In this document: positions 8,437-16,501 of the stretch, piece by piece
How the letters are laid out: every line of letters begins with the position of its first letter
Position numbering within the stretch: the stretch's first letter is position 1
Assembly: GCA_026389015.1 (NCBI GenBank)
Contig: JAPLIR010000016.1
Coordinates: 25,358 to 89,357, forward strand
DNA length: 64,000 nucleotides
Origin: Candidatus Dependentiae bacterium
Lineage (GTDB): Bacteria; Babelota; Babeliae; Babelales; Vermiphilaceae
Reading direction: 5' to 3'
Position numbers and translations under genes: made by a program
Notes under the pieces: model-generated
What the model was told of the DNA's origin: nothing
Databases searched by the model: none
The model's input: the letters and a program-made list of their open reading frames with translations, nothing else

Positions 8437-9660
8437 TTATTTCCTGGCCTTAAACGCAATTTTAACCTCTTGATTTGTATTATCAAGCAGCTCAACAGAT
8501 GTTTTACCCTTAAGATATTTATCAAAAAAATCAACCAGCAGAGCTCGGGTAATTTTAATTACCTCTTTATGAGTTATTTTGCCCGGTTCTTTCGCCTGTG
8601 TAATAATATTCCAATCACTAAAAGACATATGATCCGCATCTTTCAAAACAATATGATATACATCATTGGTAAGATTCTCATAAAGCTTGGCGATTCGCTC
8701 CTGGTTATCCTTTATTACCTTATTGTAATAATCTTCATTCGGATGTCCGGCCGGAACAGTAAATGGCTGGCCAAAAAGAAACATAAATGGCTTATCAAAG
8801 CCAATGTCTTGATTTTCACCAAAAAGCGGGCCTTCTATATCTACCCCGGCTTTACAGCGAGGATCGATTCGACACAAAGAAACTGCTGCGGCACCACCAA
8901 ATGAATGACCCATAATGCCGATATGATCAAGATTAAGCTTATTGGTGAATCTATGGTGTGGATCTTGCTGATTAATTAGAGCAAGCTGATCCATAACAAA
9001 TTGTAAATCCTTTACCCAGGTGATTAATTCACGATTATGGGCTTTTTCGAGTTCTTCTTTGTTTTGAGCAAATTGTGCCCACTGGGTAGAGCCTCTGATT
9101 ATTCTGCCATCAGGAAATTCAGTCGGTTCGGAAATATACGTATGATTAAGTGCGGCCACGATGTAGCCGTGGCTTGCCAGTTCTTCAAATAAGTTTGTGG
9201 AAAGATAATGAGGGCCGCCAAATCCGGGCGAAAAAAGGATGATTGGGTATGTGAGCTGTTTATCACTTACGGAAGCATTAAGATATGCATGCGTAATAAC
9301 ATCAGCACCAATATAGCCGCTGCCCCCAAATAAAAAGGGCTCTTTTTTTGCAAGCATCTCTTGTATGTGAAATTTTAAGCGTGAAGAAATATACGGAGCA
9401 AAGGTTTCGTTTCCTTGAAGTTTCGCAGGATACCACATGTGCATTACTAATTCGCGAAACGGATGTTCAGGATCGTACGAGTAAATTTCTTTGCGAGACG
9501 TATCAACTAAATGATACATTGTTGTGCCAACATTAAAAGATCCTGTAGGTGCCGGCAATTGTATAGATTTATTGGTCATGTAAAAACTCCCTAGAGCAAT
9601 AATTATCATAAGAACAAAAATTGAAAAATATTTCCCTAAATGTGTAGGCAGCATATTCAT
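8437..9660 (-). CDS. Exported PAF-acetylhydrolase-like esterase
   Basis: The 407-residue product has a hydrophobic N-terminus (YFSIFVLMIIIALGSFYM, residues about 11-28) and then the platelet-activating-factor acetylhydrolase/dienelactone-hydrolase-like core: LFSPGFGG, the nucleophile elbow GIMGHSFGGAAA, an acid residue in AGVDIEGP, and the catalytic His in DADHMSFSDW. Members hydrolyse short sn-2 acyl chains of phospholipids; the export signal places it outside the inner membrane, where host or bacterial lipids would be accessible. It overlaps the ABC-F gene by four bases (ATGA), implying coupled translation. Confidence 0.8.
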   Translation of the reverse strand: MNMLPTHLGKYFSIFVLMIIIALGSFYMTNKSIQLPAPTGSFNVGTTMYHLVDTSRKEIYSYDPEHPFRELVMHMWYPAKLQGNETFAPYISSRLKFHIQEMLAKKEPFLFGGSGYIGADVITHAYLNASVSDKQLTYPIILFSPGFGGPHYLSTNLFEELASHGYIVAALNHTYISEPTEFPDGRIIRGSTQWAQFAQNKEELEKAHNRELITWVKDLQFVMDQLALINQQDPHHRFTNKLNLDHIGIMGHSFGGAAAVSLCRIDPRCKAGVDIEGPLFGENQDIGFDKPFMFLFGQPFTVPAGHPNEDYYNKVIKDNQERIAKLYENLTNDVYHIVLKDADHMSFSDWNIITQAKEPGKITHKEVIKITRALLVDFFDKYLKGKTSVELLDNTNQEVKIAFKARK

Positions 9661-11090
9661 CGCCTCACCATAGAACCGTTTTCAATATAATATTCATCAG
9701 TAACACCAATTTCTTTTAAAAAATCTTCATCATGTGAAATAACAATCATAGCACCAGGATATTCTTTGAGCACTTCAATGACATGCCCACGTGTTTCCAA
9801 ATCAAGGTTGTTGGTGATTTCATCCAACATAAAAAGCCTTGGTGTTTTAGCTGCAATTTGCGCCAATGTTAACCGCGCCTTTTCACCACCAGAAAGATTA
9901 GTAACCAACGTATTAACTTCTTCATTTTTTCGAAATAAAAAATCATTCAAATGCCGCCTGATTTCTGCATGAGAGTGCGTAGGCACGAGATCTTGAATAG
10001 TCTCGAACACTGTTTTGTCAGCATTCAACGTGCCATACTGTTGATCAAGGTAACCAATGTCCTGAGGTTTTGGCGTGTACCAATCTCCCGCTGTTGCAAC
10101 CTGCACATCACCTAATATAGCCTTCATCAAGGTTGATTTTCCGCTACCATTCGCACCCATGATAGCAATACGATCATGCGGACCAACTTGCAAACTAATC
10201 TGCTTCAATAATGGTTCTTGCCCAAGATAGCCAACACTGCCATCAACGATTGAAATAAGAGTTCGACCCATAACATTAGCGCTACTGAGCGAAAATGTCG
10301 GCACAATTTCTTCGGGCAGACGCAACTCAGAGAGCTTTTCCTGAAGATCCTGTTTTGTATCCTCTAGGGTCCGAAACTTTTTTCCTTGCGATTTTTCAGC
10401 TTTCATAGCTTTAAGGTCGCCAGTCATTTTTGTCCATTTACGATTAGCGACATTTTTTTCTCCTATGCTTTTACTTTTAGAGGCCTTTTGTTGCTCCTGC
10501 CCCAATTTTTCATGCATATCTTTCTTTTGGCGATTAAGCCTGGAGATCTCTTGTTCTATGGAAATTCTTTTAGCTTTTATTTCCCGGATATAATCATCAT
10601 AATTTCCTGAGAAAACTTGAACGCGACCATTATCAATGTGCCACAGCGTATCAATACAAGTGCGTAGTAATTCCACATCATGTGTTACTACAATTAATGT
10701 TCCTTGATATGCACGCAACATGCGCATCAACGATTTACGATTATGCTGGTCCAAATGGTTAGTTGGCTCATCAAGCAACAAAACATTGGGATCTTCACTC
10801 AACACACCTGTTAGAGCTTGGTTAAAACGTTGACCACCACTTAAAGAATCAAAGTCCTCAACAATTTGTGGCACATAACCACACACAACATCAGAAGACA
10901 CTACCAGTTGTCCACTCGTAGGCTCTACCATCCCCCGTAATATATTGAGCAAGGTCGATTTGCCACTCCCATTGCGTCCAATAATGGCAATGCGGCTTCC
11001 ATAACTAATCTGACCAGTAAAGTCTTCAAAACAAATTTTGTGGGGAAAAGAAAAACCAATGTTTTTAAGTAAGATAGGTTTATGCATCAT
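9657..11090 (-). CDS. ABC-F family ATPase
   Basis: The 477-residue protein holds two ATP-binding cassettes without membrane segments: Walker A GRNGSGKST (about residue 38) with signature LSGGQRFNQA, then Walker A GANGSGKST (about residue 313) with signature LSGGEKARL, and Walker B LFMLDEITNNLDLE. The interdomain linker (about residues 175-265) is rich in Lys/Gln/Glu, as in ABC-F factors that reach the ribosomal peptidyl-transferase centre. Some ABC-F proteins rescue antibiotic-stalled ribosomes, others are housekeeping EttA/Uup types. The short linker, operon context and an upstream leader ORF favour a resistance type, but this is inference. Its start overlaps the leader stop codon. Confidence 0.85.
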   Translation of the reverse strand: MMHKPILLKNIGFSFPHKICFEDFTGQISYGSRIAIIGRNGSGKSTLLNILRGMVEPTSGQLVVSSDVVCGYVPQIVEDFDSLSGGQRFNQALTGVLSEDPNVLLLDEPTNHLDQHNRKSLMRMLRAYQGTLIVVTHDVELLRTCIDTLWHIDNGRVQVFSGNYDDYIREIKAKRISIEQEISRLNRQKKDMHEKLGQEQQKASKSKSIGEKNVANRKWTKMTGDLKAMKAEKSQGKKFRTLEDTKQDLQEKLSELRLPEEIVPTFSLSSANVMGRTLISIVDGSVGYLGQEPLLKQISLQVGPHDRIAIMGANGSGKSTLMKAILGDVQVATAGDWYTPKPQDIGYLDQQYGTLNADKTVFETIQDLVPTHSHAEIRRHLNDFLFRKNEEVNTLVTNLSGGEKARLTLAQIAAKTPRLFMLDEITNNLDLETRGHVIEVLKEYPGAMIVISHDEDFLKEIGVTDEYYIENGSMVRR

Positions 11091-11116
11091 ATGCTGCTCC
11101 TTAATAGTTGAGACAT
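11087..11116 (-). CDS. Nine-residue leader peptide upstream of the ABC-F gene
   Basis: An ORF with its own Shine-Dalgarno (AAAGGAG, four bases before ATG) encodes MSQLLRSSI and stops at TGA, overlapping the ABC-F start in an ATGATG context. The ABC-F Shine-Dalgarno (AAGGAG) lies inside the leader. Translated leaders are known to control several ribosome-protection and methyltransferase genes by drug-induced stalling. Whether that happens here is not visible, but the arrangement couples the two reading frames. Confidence 0.55.
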   Translation of the reverse strand: MSQLLRSSI

Positions 11117-11404
11117 AGAATCTCCTTTGGATAATAATACCAGCATAATTCAGTTAACGCGCGCAAGCGTTACATGTGTAGCGGTATAAAAAAATGGATA
11201 GAAATTTGTTCCTGAGATCGGCAACAAGAATAATAAAGGGCTTTACGCCTTTACAACGAAAATGATTGATTTGGATGTTTCCACGAATTCTTACCTCGTT
11301 TAAGCACTATAGTAGAGATAACTACTATTAATTACCGCATAAAAAATGGTAGTTGTCAAAAGAAATTACAAGAAATCTTAATCATCAAATAAGGATCTTT
11401 ACCC
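11117..11404. other. Intergenic region between ABC-F operon and integrated element
   Basis: No gene seen. It holds two small perfect hairpins, TAACGC/GCGTTA at 11155-11172 and TAAAGG/CCTTTA at 11234-11253, which may belong to the 5' untranslated region of the minus-strand operon. No copy of the tRNA-Gln 3' end is found here, so the left boundary of the integrated element cannot be fixed. Confidence 0.4.
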
Positions 11405-11899
11405 TTATTGCCTTTGAGATTGTGCTTTAAGCTTTTCTCTTGCTAAGAAGTCATCGGTTTCTTTTTTATGAGATCCATCAGGGCAGTTGAGCCAGTGAGG
11501 GATCTCAATAGTAATGAACTTTGTCTCGCCCATATTCTCCTCTTTATTTTTTTCACTAATTCGCCATTTTCTATAGACAGGATCATATAGCGGCATGGTT
11601 TCTCGTACTATATGCGCATTGAGCATTCCTTCATGAGCCAAGCGTTCTCTTCTTGTTCCTATAATACCCAAAGCAATATCATACGCCTGAGCAAATTGTG
11701 TTGATTTGTTTGGTAATGCATGAAAAATTGATGGAGCGATCATCTTACTGATAGGAAAACCATCTATAGCCAGCGAGCTTTCTTCTTGCACCCATGCAAG
11801 CAATTCATTCCCCATACAAATATATTCAGCTTCTGATTGTGGTTCTTTATTCCAAGATGCTGTTACTATATCATTCGTCTTTTTTACCTTGCGCACCAT
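11405..11899 (-). CDS. Element protein, possibly small-terminase-like
   Basis: The 164-residue product is not confidently recognised. Residues about 35-100 (AWVQEESSLAIDGFPISKM through AYDIALGIIGTRRERLA) resemble the helix-turn-helix region of small-terminase-like phage proteins, in which a 'bout' of host-type HTH precedes a helix with FAQAYDIA. The C-terminal third is charged and low in structure. It is last in a minus-strand operon whose genes abut (the stop of the upstream gene overlaps its start), and it follows a zinc-binding phage protein commonly found near packaging genes. The terminase idea is inference only. Confidence 0.6.
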   Translation of the reverse strand: MVRKVKKTNDIVTASWNKEPQSEAEYICMGNELLAWVQEESSLAIDGFPISKMIAPSIFHALPNKSTQFAQAYDIALGIIGTRRERLAHEGMLNAHIVRETMPLYDPVYRKWRISEKNKEENMGETKFITIEIPHWLNCPDGSHKKETDDFLAREKLKAQSQRQ

Positions 11900-12165
11900 T
11901 ACTTTACCTCCTTTTGTGACTTGATAAATTCTTTCAATGATTCAGCTGTGTGTCGTAGATCATTAATTAAACAACGTTGTACTGTTCGTTCATTGTATGA
12001 TTTTTTAGTATAGAGCCCATGTTTAAGCGGCCTGCCTGCATGATAATAACATCTACCATTTCCATTTTTAAGAGCAACGTGACGACATGGTAGTGTTCTA
12101 GCAGAATTTACTTTGGGCTTTGCACCACAACGGGGAAGCTTAGAAAAATCCATCCTGAATCTCAT
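11899..12165 (-). CDS. Small Cys/His-rich phage-type protein (HGGxSTG-like)
   Basis: The 88-residue product has the arrangement RCGAK...TLPCRHVALKNGNGRCYYHAGRPLKHG, resembling the HGGxSTG motif proteins of prophages (CGA...C...M.NGRC..HGG.STG), with Cys and His spaced as a small zinc knuckle. The two Gly of HGG are replaced by His-Ala-Gly. Function of the family is unknown; it usually sits near DNA-packaging genes. One base overlaps the next gene downstream. The first Met (MRFRM) or the second (MDFSK) could be the start. Confidence 0.6.
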   Translation of the reverse strand: MRFRMDFSKLPRCGAKPKVNSARTLPCRHVALKNGNGRCYYHAGRPLKHGLYTKKSYNERTVQRCLINDLRHTAESLKEFIKSQKEVK

Positions 12166-12182
12166 GCATTATCCTCCGTTTT

Positions 12183-12599
12183 TTAGCTTGCCACCCCCTT
12201 AATAAGGGTGTTGTACGTTACATTAATATTCTGACTTAGTTTACCACGGTAACGCTGCAATTGCTCCAACGATTGATGACTTAATCTGAGTAACATCAAC
12301 CCATGTCCCTTGGAATTCAGATAGTTCTTGCTCATTGAATTCATCCCTTGTATGTGCGCACAAATAATCTGCGCCGCTAACATTGCTTCGATTGTATCTT
12401 TTGGCTCCAGCGTTTGTATTAAACCAACAACAGCCTCAACTTCTTCTTTGGTGACTTGCGCCTCTGGCTTTTCGTACACAGCAGCAATCGCACTTTTTAT
12501 GAGTAACTGGGCAGCTGCGGGGTTATCATTGCATTTAATTGCACCAACCAAGAAAGATATTGTGCTCGGCGGTGTTATGAAGTTCGTTTTTTTAGTCAT
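12183..12599 (-). CDS. Conserved prophage-type protein of unknown function
   Basis: The 138-residue product contains PKDTIEAMLAAQIICAHIQG in its middle and SLEQLQRYRGKLSQNINVTY near the end. This matches a pattern I know from prophage proteins in proteobacteria (xPKDxxExMLAAQM..H, then a helix with L..LxRHRGKxxQ.VxVxHV). The role is unknown. Its start overlaps the primase stop by four bases, so it is coupled to the primase gene. Confidence 0.65.
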   Translation of the reverse strand: MTKKTNFITPPSTISFLVGAIKCNDNPAAAQLLIKSAIAAVYEKPEAQVTKEEVEAVVGLIQTLEPKDTIEAMLAAQIICAHIQGMNSMSKNYLNSKGHGLMLLRLSHQSLEQLQRYRGKLSQNINVTYNTLIKGVAS

Positions 12600-13837
12600 A
12601 CCATCTCCTTGTTTTCATATTCACCTTCAATCAATCGCTTCATAAATTTTAAATAGTTCTGAAGTTCCCCTATCTTAGCGCGTGGTGAATTTGCACCCAG
12701 ATTTATCTCTTGTTCAAGTTTATCATAAGTATACCGTGTCACTGTGCGTTCGTTAATGTAATGCAGCACCCAGTCAGTCAAAGACTGATCTTCTTGGCTC
12801 CAAGGCTGATTTATTAAATGTAAGTCATATTGCATCTGCACTGGTAACTTTTCGATAATCCAAGTTCTAAGATCAAGCCCTTGTTCTATGGCTTCTCCAA
12901 TATCTTTGCCGATTGGAGTTGGATAGCCCTGAGCACGGCTATAGAGCCCCTTCCACTTGGTAAGCATATTTTTGCCAGCGTCATCGTTGTCATGGCAAAT
13001 CAGTAAAACAGTTTTATTTTTGGCAAGATAATCGGTTACTGAGTCAGGATTTTTTGTACAGCCGCCAACAGCTACAACAACTGCAAAATCACGTACAGCA
13101 TGATGCAACGCATATGCATCCAACTCAGACTCGACGACTATCATGATGGGATTATTCTTATCGCCAATTATATTAAGACCGCTCATGCTTCCAGATAGTG
13201 CAATATATTTAGGATACTGATCATTGGGCTGCCAATCTTTACGCCTGATCTTGAATCTAATAACAGACTGGCTTTTCTCAATTGTCGGTATAAGTATTCC
13301 CGCAGGGAGCCAGATTGTTTCTTTTTCTAATCCCCAAAGATGACCTTCCATATTTTTACTCTGCTCTATCCATCCAATTTTGTACTGTTGGATGGCATCA
13401 ATAGGCAAGCCTCGTTTATTGAGAAGGGCTAAAATACCTTTCTGAGATAGTAGATTTTCATGCGCTTCATCAACGAGTTTGCGTGCTTGTTGACTCCACA
13501 TAGCAGAAGGCTTATTAATAGTCGCACCGGCTGAGTTGCTTTTTTTCTTGGCAAAAATATTTGGGATTTTCTCAGGCATCTTTGCTCCTACGCGATCTAC
13601 TGCCTCTTTAAAACTTAAACCGAGATACTCCAAACAAAACTGGATAGAATCACCTTTTGCACCACATCGACGACAAAAATAGGAGCCTACACATTTTTTC
13701 ATTTGCTTGCTTGGCTGTATAACAAATCTGTCAGTGCCGACACAGGACGGGCACGATGAATGATATTCGCCACCTTCTGTGCTGGCAACCCATTTTGGAG
13801 TAAGTCCTTTTTCATGAACAAGATTAAGAAGTATCAT
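12596..13837 (-). CDS. Primase with zinc finger and TOPRIM domain
   Basis: The protein (413 residues from the chosen start) begins MILLNLVHEKGLTPKWV and has a CHC2-like zinc finger (CPSCVGTDRFVI ... FCRRCGAKGD) followed by LSFKEAVDRVG, then a TOPRIM domain in the middle: IMIVVESELDAYALHHA (acidic residue in VESELDA), VVVAVGGCT, and LLICHDNDDAGKN (DxD). It therefore resembles phage and plasmid DnaG/P4-type primases that prime element replication. The start at 13837 has AAGGA at good distance; a longer frame to 13924 would run into the inverted repeat and is rejected. It works with the ATPase encoded upstream. Confidence 0.85.
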   Translation of the reverse strand: MILLNLVHEKGLTPKWVASTEGGEYHSSCPSCVGTDRFVIQPSKQMKKCVGSYFCRRCGAKGDSIQFCLEYLGLSFKEAVDRVGAKMPEKIPNIFAKKKSNSAGATINKPSAMWSQQARKLVDEAHENLLSQKGILALLNKRGLPIDAIQQYKIGWIEQSKNMEGHLWGLEKETIWLPAGILIPTIEKSQSVIRFKIRRKDWQPNDQYPKYIALSGSMSGLNIIGDKNNPIMIVVESELDAYALHHAVRDFAVVVAVGGCTKNPDSVTDYLAKNKTVLLICHDNDDAGKNMLTKWKGLYSRAQGYPTPIGKDIGEAIEQGLDLRTWIIEKLPVQMQYDLHLINQPWSQEDQSLTDWVLHYINERTVTRYTYDKLEQEINLGANSPRAKIGELQNYLKFMKRLIEGEYENKEMV

Positions 13838-13862
13838 TGCTATCCTTCTATTTTTATAGGTC

Positions 13863-13980
13863 GTGGATATGGTGGATATGGTGGATTTCATTTGCGCTCT
13901 GTGCAAAAGGTGGCAAGAAAACAAGCAACAACATTTTTAGGAACAAACAAAAACAAATCCACCATATCCACCAACCCCAC
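13863..13980. repeat. Inverted array of 9-bp repeats, possible replication origin or operator
   Basis: Three tandem 9-mers GTGGATATG / GTGGATATG / GTGGATTTC (13863-13889) are mirrored by three on the other strand at 13954-13980. The two arms share a perfect 19-bp inverted match (13870-13888 with 13955-13973) around a 66-base spacer. The array lies in the 146-bp gap between the primase and ATPase genes, the usual place for iterons or an operator in replication modules. Confidence 0.7.
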
Positions 13981-13983
13981 CAT

Positions 13984-15798
13984 TTACACGGTTATTTTTT
14001 TCATGCGCCACAAAGAAGTTCCTTGATGGGTACCACTTTGTTCTAAGCGAAAGCCGCTTTCAATGCGATTTTTATAGTAAGCAAGCTTCTTGCCTAAACT
14101 ACGTTGATTAATACCTCCTCTGTTGTCAGGAGCCCACTCAAGAAAAATTTCTCGCAGTGTTTCATGTGCTTCCGTATTGGTGCTTGCTTCCGTATTGGCG
14201 CTTAAGGGAGCCACTTCTTCTACAAGGTCTTTTATCTTAACCTCTTTGCTTCCAACAAGTACGTGCCATGCAGTAAATAATGAACTGAGCAATATCCTTA
14301 CCGGATCTGAATTTTCTATATCTTTTCTACTTTCGCATGGGTCAGCCATACCAATCCATACGATTGCAGATCTAACCCAATCGCTCCATTCTTCAAATCG
14401 TCCAAATTGTTTAATGTCCTGTGTTGGTTTTCCAGCGAGATAATAAGCACGAAGAATAGTTAATCCAGCCCTCACAAGCTTACTACGATTCTGAGGTATA
14501 TGTTTTCGTAAATCCAAGGCAAAAGATCGCTCTTCGGGACGCTCAACTTGTGCATCAAGCTTGCACAGCAATGACCTGGTTGAGATGTCACCCATGAAAA
14601 TCAAATTATTGCCCGTCACTAAAAAAGTTGCATTGGTCAATACTGTTCTTGTTTCATTTCCCCCCAGCAAACGATCTTTATATTCGCGCTGTGTTAAAAT
14701 AGAGCACAAGCATGCACTCTTAAAAGTCTTTTCTATGTTGTCAAAACAGATGATAGAATCACCTTCAATTAACACCGCTAGGATGCGTTTCTTTTCCTCA
14801 GTTTCATTTTCAGCTTGGGAAATAACGCTATTAGATTTTCCAGTACCAATGAGCGCAACGACATCTGCCAAAAGAGTTTTTCCACTTGCCATTTTAGGAG
14901 CAGTAAAACCAAATAAAGGTGCTGTTTCTATGGATTTTCTAATAAGGGCTGTAAGAATTGCTGCCAAAGCAACTGATCTACTTGCTTCATCTTCAAAAGG
15001 AAAATCTTTTAAGAGCTCCAGCAACTCATCTTTAGCATGTATAGCATCTTCGAATGTTGGTTGTTGAGGAATCTTCTCAAAAGTATGTTCACCCGGAAAA
15101 AACAAAAGACCCGAAATAGCGTCATAGCCCGGACAATCTAAAATGCTACCATCAATTCGTAATGTTGGTGCGTTAATTATGCCTACCAAGACCGGTATAT
15201 TCCATTCCTGCTTTGCAATCAAATATTTAGAAATTCTTTCTGGGCAATCGATTTTCTTAGGATTACCTGAGCGTCCCTCCATACTTATAAAGCTTCCGGC
15301 TTTGGTCAGATAGACTGTTAAAAATGACTGATCGATTTCCTTGATAACTATCGCATCAGGGGATCTTTTTATCAAAGTGTTTTTATCGTTCGGTGAGTTG
15401 GAGATTTTTGTCACACGAACCAATTTTCCCGATCGTTGATAGATATGATCCAACCTCCTGAGGAGTAATTTTTCTGCGGCATCCACAGACTCCGGTAACT
15501 TTGAAGGCTCAAGATATATCGTATTTTCAAACAATTGTTGTTGTATCTGAAATGCCTTATAAGACTCTTGTAAAGCAAGGATTTGCGATGCCTCTGCTTG
15601 ATCCAAGTCTTCAATTGATATTTCTAGGAAGTTTTTCCATGGAGTATCGGCATGGTCAAGCCCTGATTTTTTTTCATTAAGTTCTTTTTCTTCTTTTTCT
15701 AAGCCCTCAAGATCTTCATTGCGGATATCCTGATAGGATAGATGTTTTGAAGTTTGATTTTTTTGCTCATCCTTGATATTTGTGATATGATTATCCAT
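13984..15798 (-). CDS. D5-like phage AAA+ ATPase/helicase
   Basis: The 604-residue product has a Walker A variant in FGFTAPKMASGKTLLADVVA (about residue 300) and Walker B in GDSIICFDNIE, with a sensor-like segment FLVTGNNLIFMGDISTRS. This is the ATPase type (DUF927/D5-like) encoded next to primases in many prophages and integrative elements, where it unwinds DNA at the origin. The N-terminal 220 residues, beginning with a charged coiled segment (DLEGLEKEEKELNEKK), are not assignable. Shine-Dalgarno AGGA precedes the start. It is separated from the primase gene by the inverted repeat array. Confidence 0.8.
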   Translation of the reverse strand: MDNHITNIKDEQKNQTSKHLSYQDIRNEDLEGLEKEEKELNEKKSGLDHADTPWKNFLEISIEDLDQAEASQILALQESYKAFQIQQQLFENTIYLEPSKLPESVDAAEKLLLRRLDHIYQRSGKLVRVTKISNSPNDKNTLIKRSPDAIVIKEIDQSFLTVYLTKAGSFISMEGRSGNPKKIDCPERISKYLIAKQEWNIPVLVGIINAPTLRIDGSILDCPGYDAISGLLFFPGEHTFEKIPQQPTFEDAIHAKDELLELLKDFPFEDEASRSVALAAILTALIRKSIETAPLFGFTAPKMASGKTLLADVVALIGTGKSNSVISQAENETEEKKRILAVLIEGDSIICFDNIEKTFKSACLCSILTQREYKDRLLGGNETRTVLTNATFLVTGNNLIFMGDISTRSLLCKLDAQVERPEERSFALDLRKHIPQNRSKLVRAGLTILRAYYLAGKPTQDIKQFGRFEEWSDWVRSAIVWIGMADPCESRKDIENSDPVRILLSSLFTAWHVLVGSKEVKIKDLVEEVAPLSANTEASTNTEAHETLREIFLEWAPDNRGGINQRSLGKKLAYYKNRIESGFRLEQSGTHQGTSLWRMKKITV

Positions 15799-15819
15799 AT
15801 AAATTCCTATTTAATTTGA

Positions 15820-15858
15820 GCCATCGAAATACAGAAAATGCTTCGATGGCCTTTTTTT
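15820..15858 (+). terminator. Terminator-like hairpin on the plus strand
   Basis: GCCATCGAA (15820-15828) pairs with TTCGATGGC (15842-15850), followed by C and seven T on the plus strand. The genes on both sides are on the minus strand, so it is oriented against them. It may stop antisense transcription, or act as an mRNA hairpin in the ATPase leader. Confidence 0.5.
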
Positions 15859-15866
15859 ACATTTAA

Positions 15867-16037
15867 TTATTTATGAGTATCAAAACTTGGCTGTCCTTTG
15901 AGCCCCTCTGTGTCTTTTTGTCTCGTTCTTAGAAAGACTTTAAAAAGAACTAGGAAGAACCCCGACAGTTGCTTCATGTCATCATTGGGGCAGATTGATT
16001 TTACTTCACTGCCACGTTGTTCTTGTTTGTGCATCAT
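15867..16037 (-). CDS. Small 56-residue element protein
   Basis: An ORF with a strong Shine-Dalgarno (AAGGAG, three bases before ATGATG) encodes MMHKQEQRGSEVKS, a hydrophobic stretch LSGFFLVLFKVFL and a charged end, stopping at TAA 15867-15869. No family is recognised. It fills the gap between the HTH gene and the ATPase gene on the same strand, as small regulatory genes of such elements often do. Using the second Met would move the start to 16034. Confidence 0.55.
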   Translation of the reverse strand: MMHKQEQRGSEVKSICPNDDMKQLSGFFLVLFKVFLRTRQKDTEGLKGQPSFDTHK

Positions 16038-16054
16038 GCTCTCCTTAAAGCGAT

Positions 16055-16309
16055 TTATTGTCCTTGTTGTGGACTATCACTATCGGATCCGGAGGAGCCT
16101 CCCTTTTTCATGCGCTGTTCAATGAACTGAAGCACACTATTTTTGGGATACAGCACTTTACGCTTAAGTTTTATAAAATCAGGACTATGACCCCGGACGC
16201 GGGCCAAATACACAGCATCTAGGCTTGGATATAGACCAAGCTCAACCAGATGGTGAGAGCTTAGAAATTGGGGCAAATCACTCAAGGTGTTATGTAAATT
16301 TTGTGACAT
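16055..16309 (-). CDS. Excisionase-like helix-turn-helix protein
   Basis: The 84-residue product contains LVELGLYPSLDAVYLARVRG followed by KRKVLYPKNSVLQFIEQR, fitting the MerR/AlpA-like HTH_17 pattern: a recognition helix, a short wing with a hydrophobic-Tyr-Pro turn, and a closing helix with FIEQ. Such proteins act as excisionases or early-gene activators in integrated elements. Shine-Dalgarno AAGGAG lies five bases upstream. The C-terminal tail (KKGGSSGSDSDSPQQGQ) is simple sequence. Confidence 0.65.
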   Translation of the reverse strand: MSQNLHNTLSDLPQFLSSHHLVELGLYPSLDAVYLARVRGHSPDFIKLKRKVLYPKNSVLQFIEQRMKKGGSSGSDSDSPQQGQ

Positions 16310-16452
16310 AGAGTCTCCTTATGTAAGGAGATCCCATAGGGTCATATGATAGACTTATGAATTTATGTACCTTTTTTTGAAGGGTATACAAATCCATAAA
16401 AAGTATTAAGATTAAAGATGAGTTGAGGGTCGTTATTCTCAATTTTCTTTAC

Positions 16453-16482
16453 GAAACCGGGGAGTTCGCGCTTTCCGGTTTC
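16453..16482 (-). terminator. Hairpin downstream of the tyrosine recombinase gene
   Basis: GAAACCGG (16453-16460) pairs with CCGGTTTC (16475-16482). It lies 20 bases after the recombinase stop codon, where a terminator is expected, but no T-run follows on the minus strand. It could instead be a recombination or excisionase site. Confidence 0.35.
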
Positions 16483-16501
16483 ACTTTCTTAATCCATTCT
16501 G

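Noticed and set aside
15898..16125. Plus-strand frame of 75 codons in the element
   Set aside because: It is antisense to the small ORF at 15867-16037 and the HTH gene, both with strong Shine-Dalgarno sequences.
11111..16322. Similar sequence GACATAGAxTCTCCTT at 11112-11127 and 16305-16320 as possible element ends
   Set aside because: Both are complements of Shine-Dalgarno plus ATGTC start contexts of minus-strand ORFs; the similarity is explained by translation signals.
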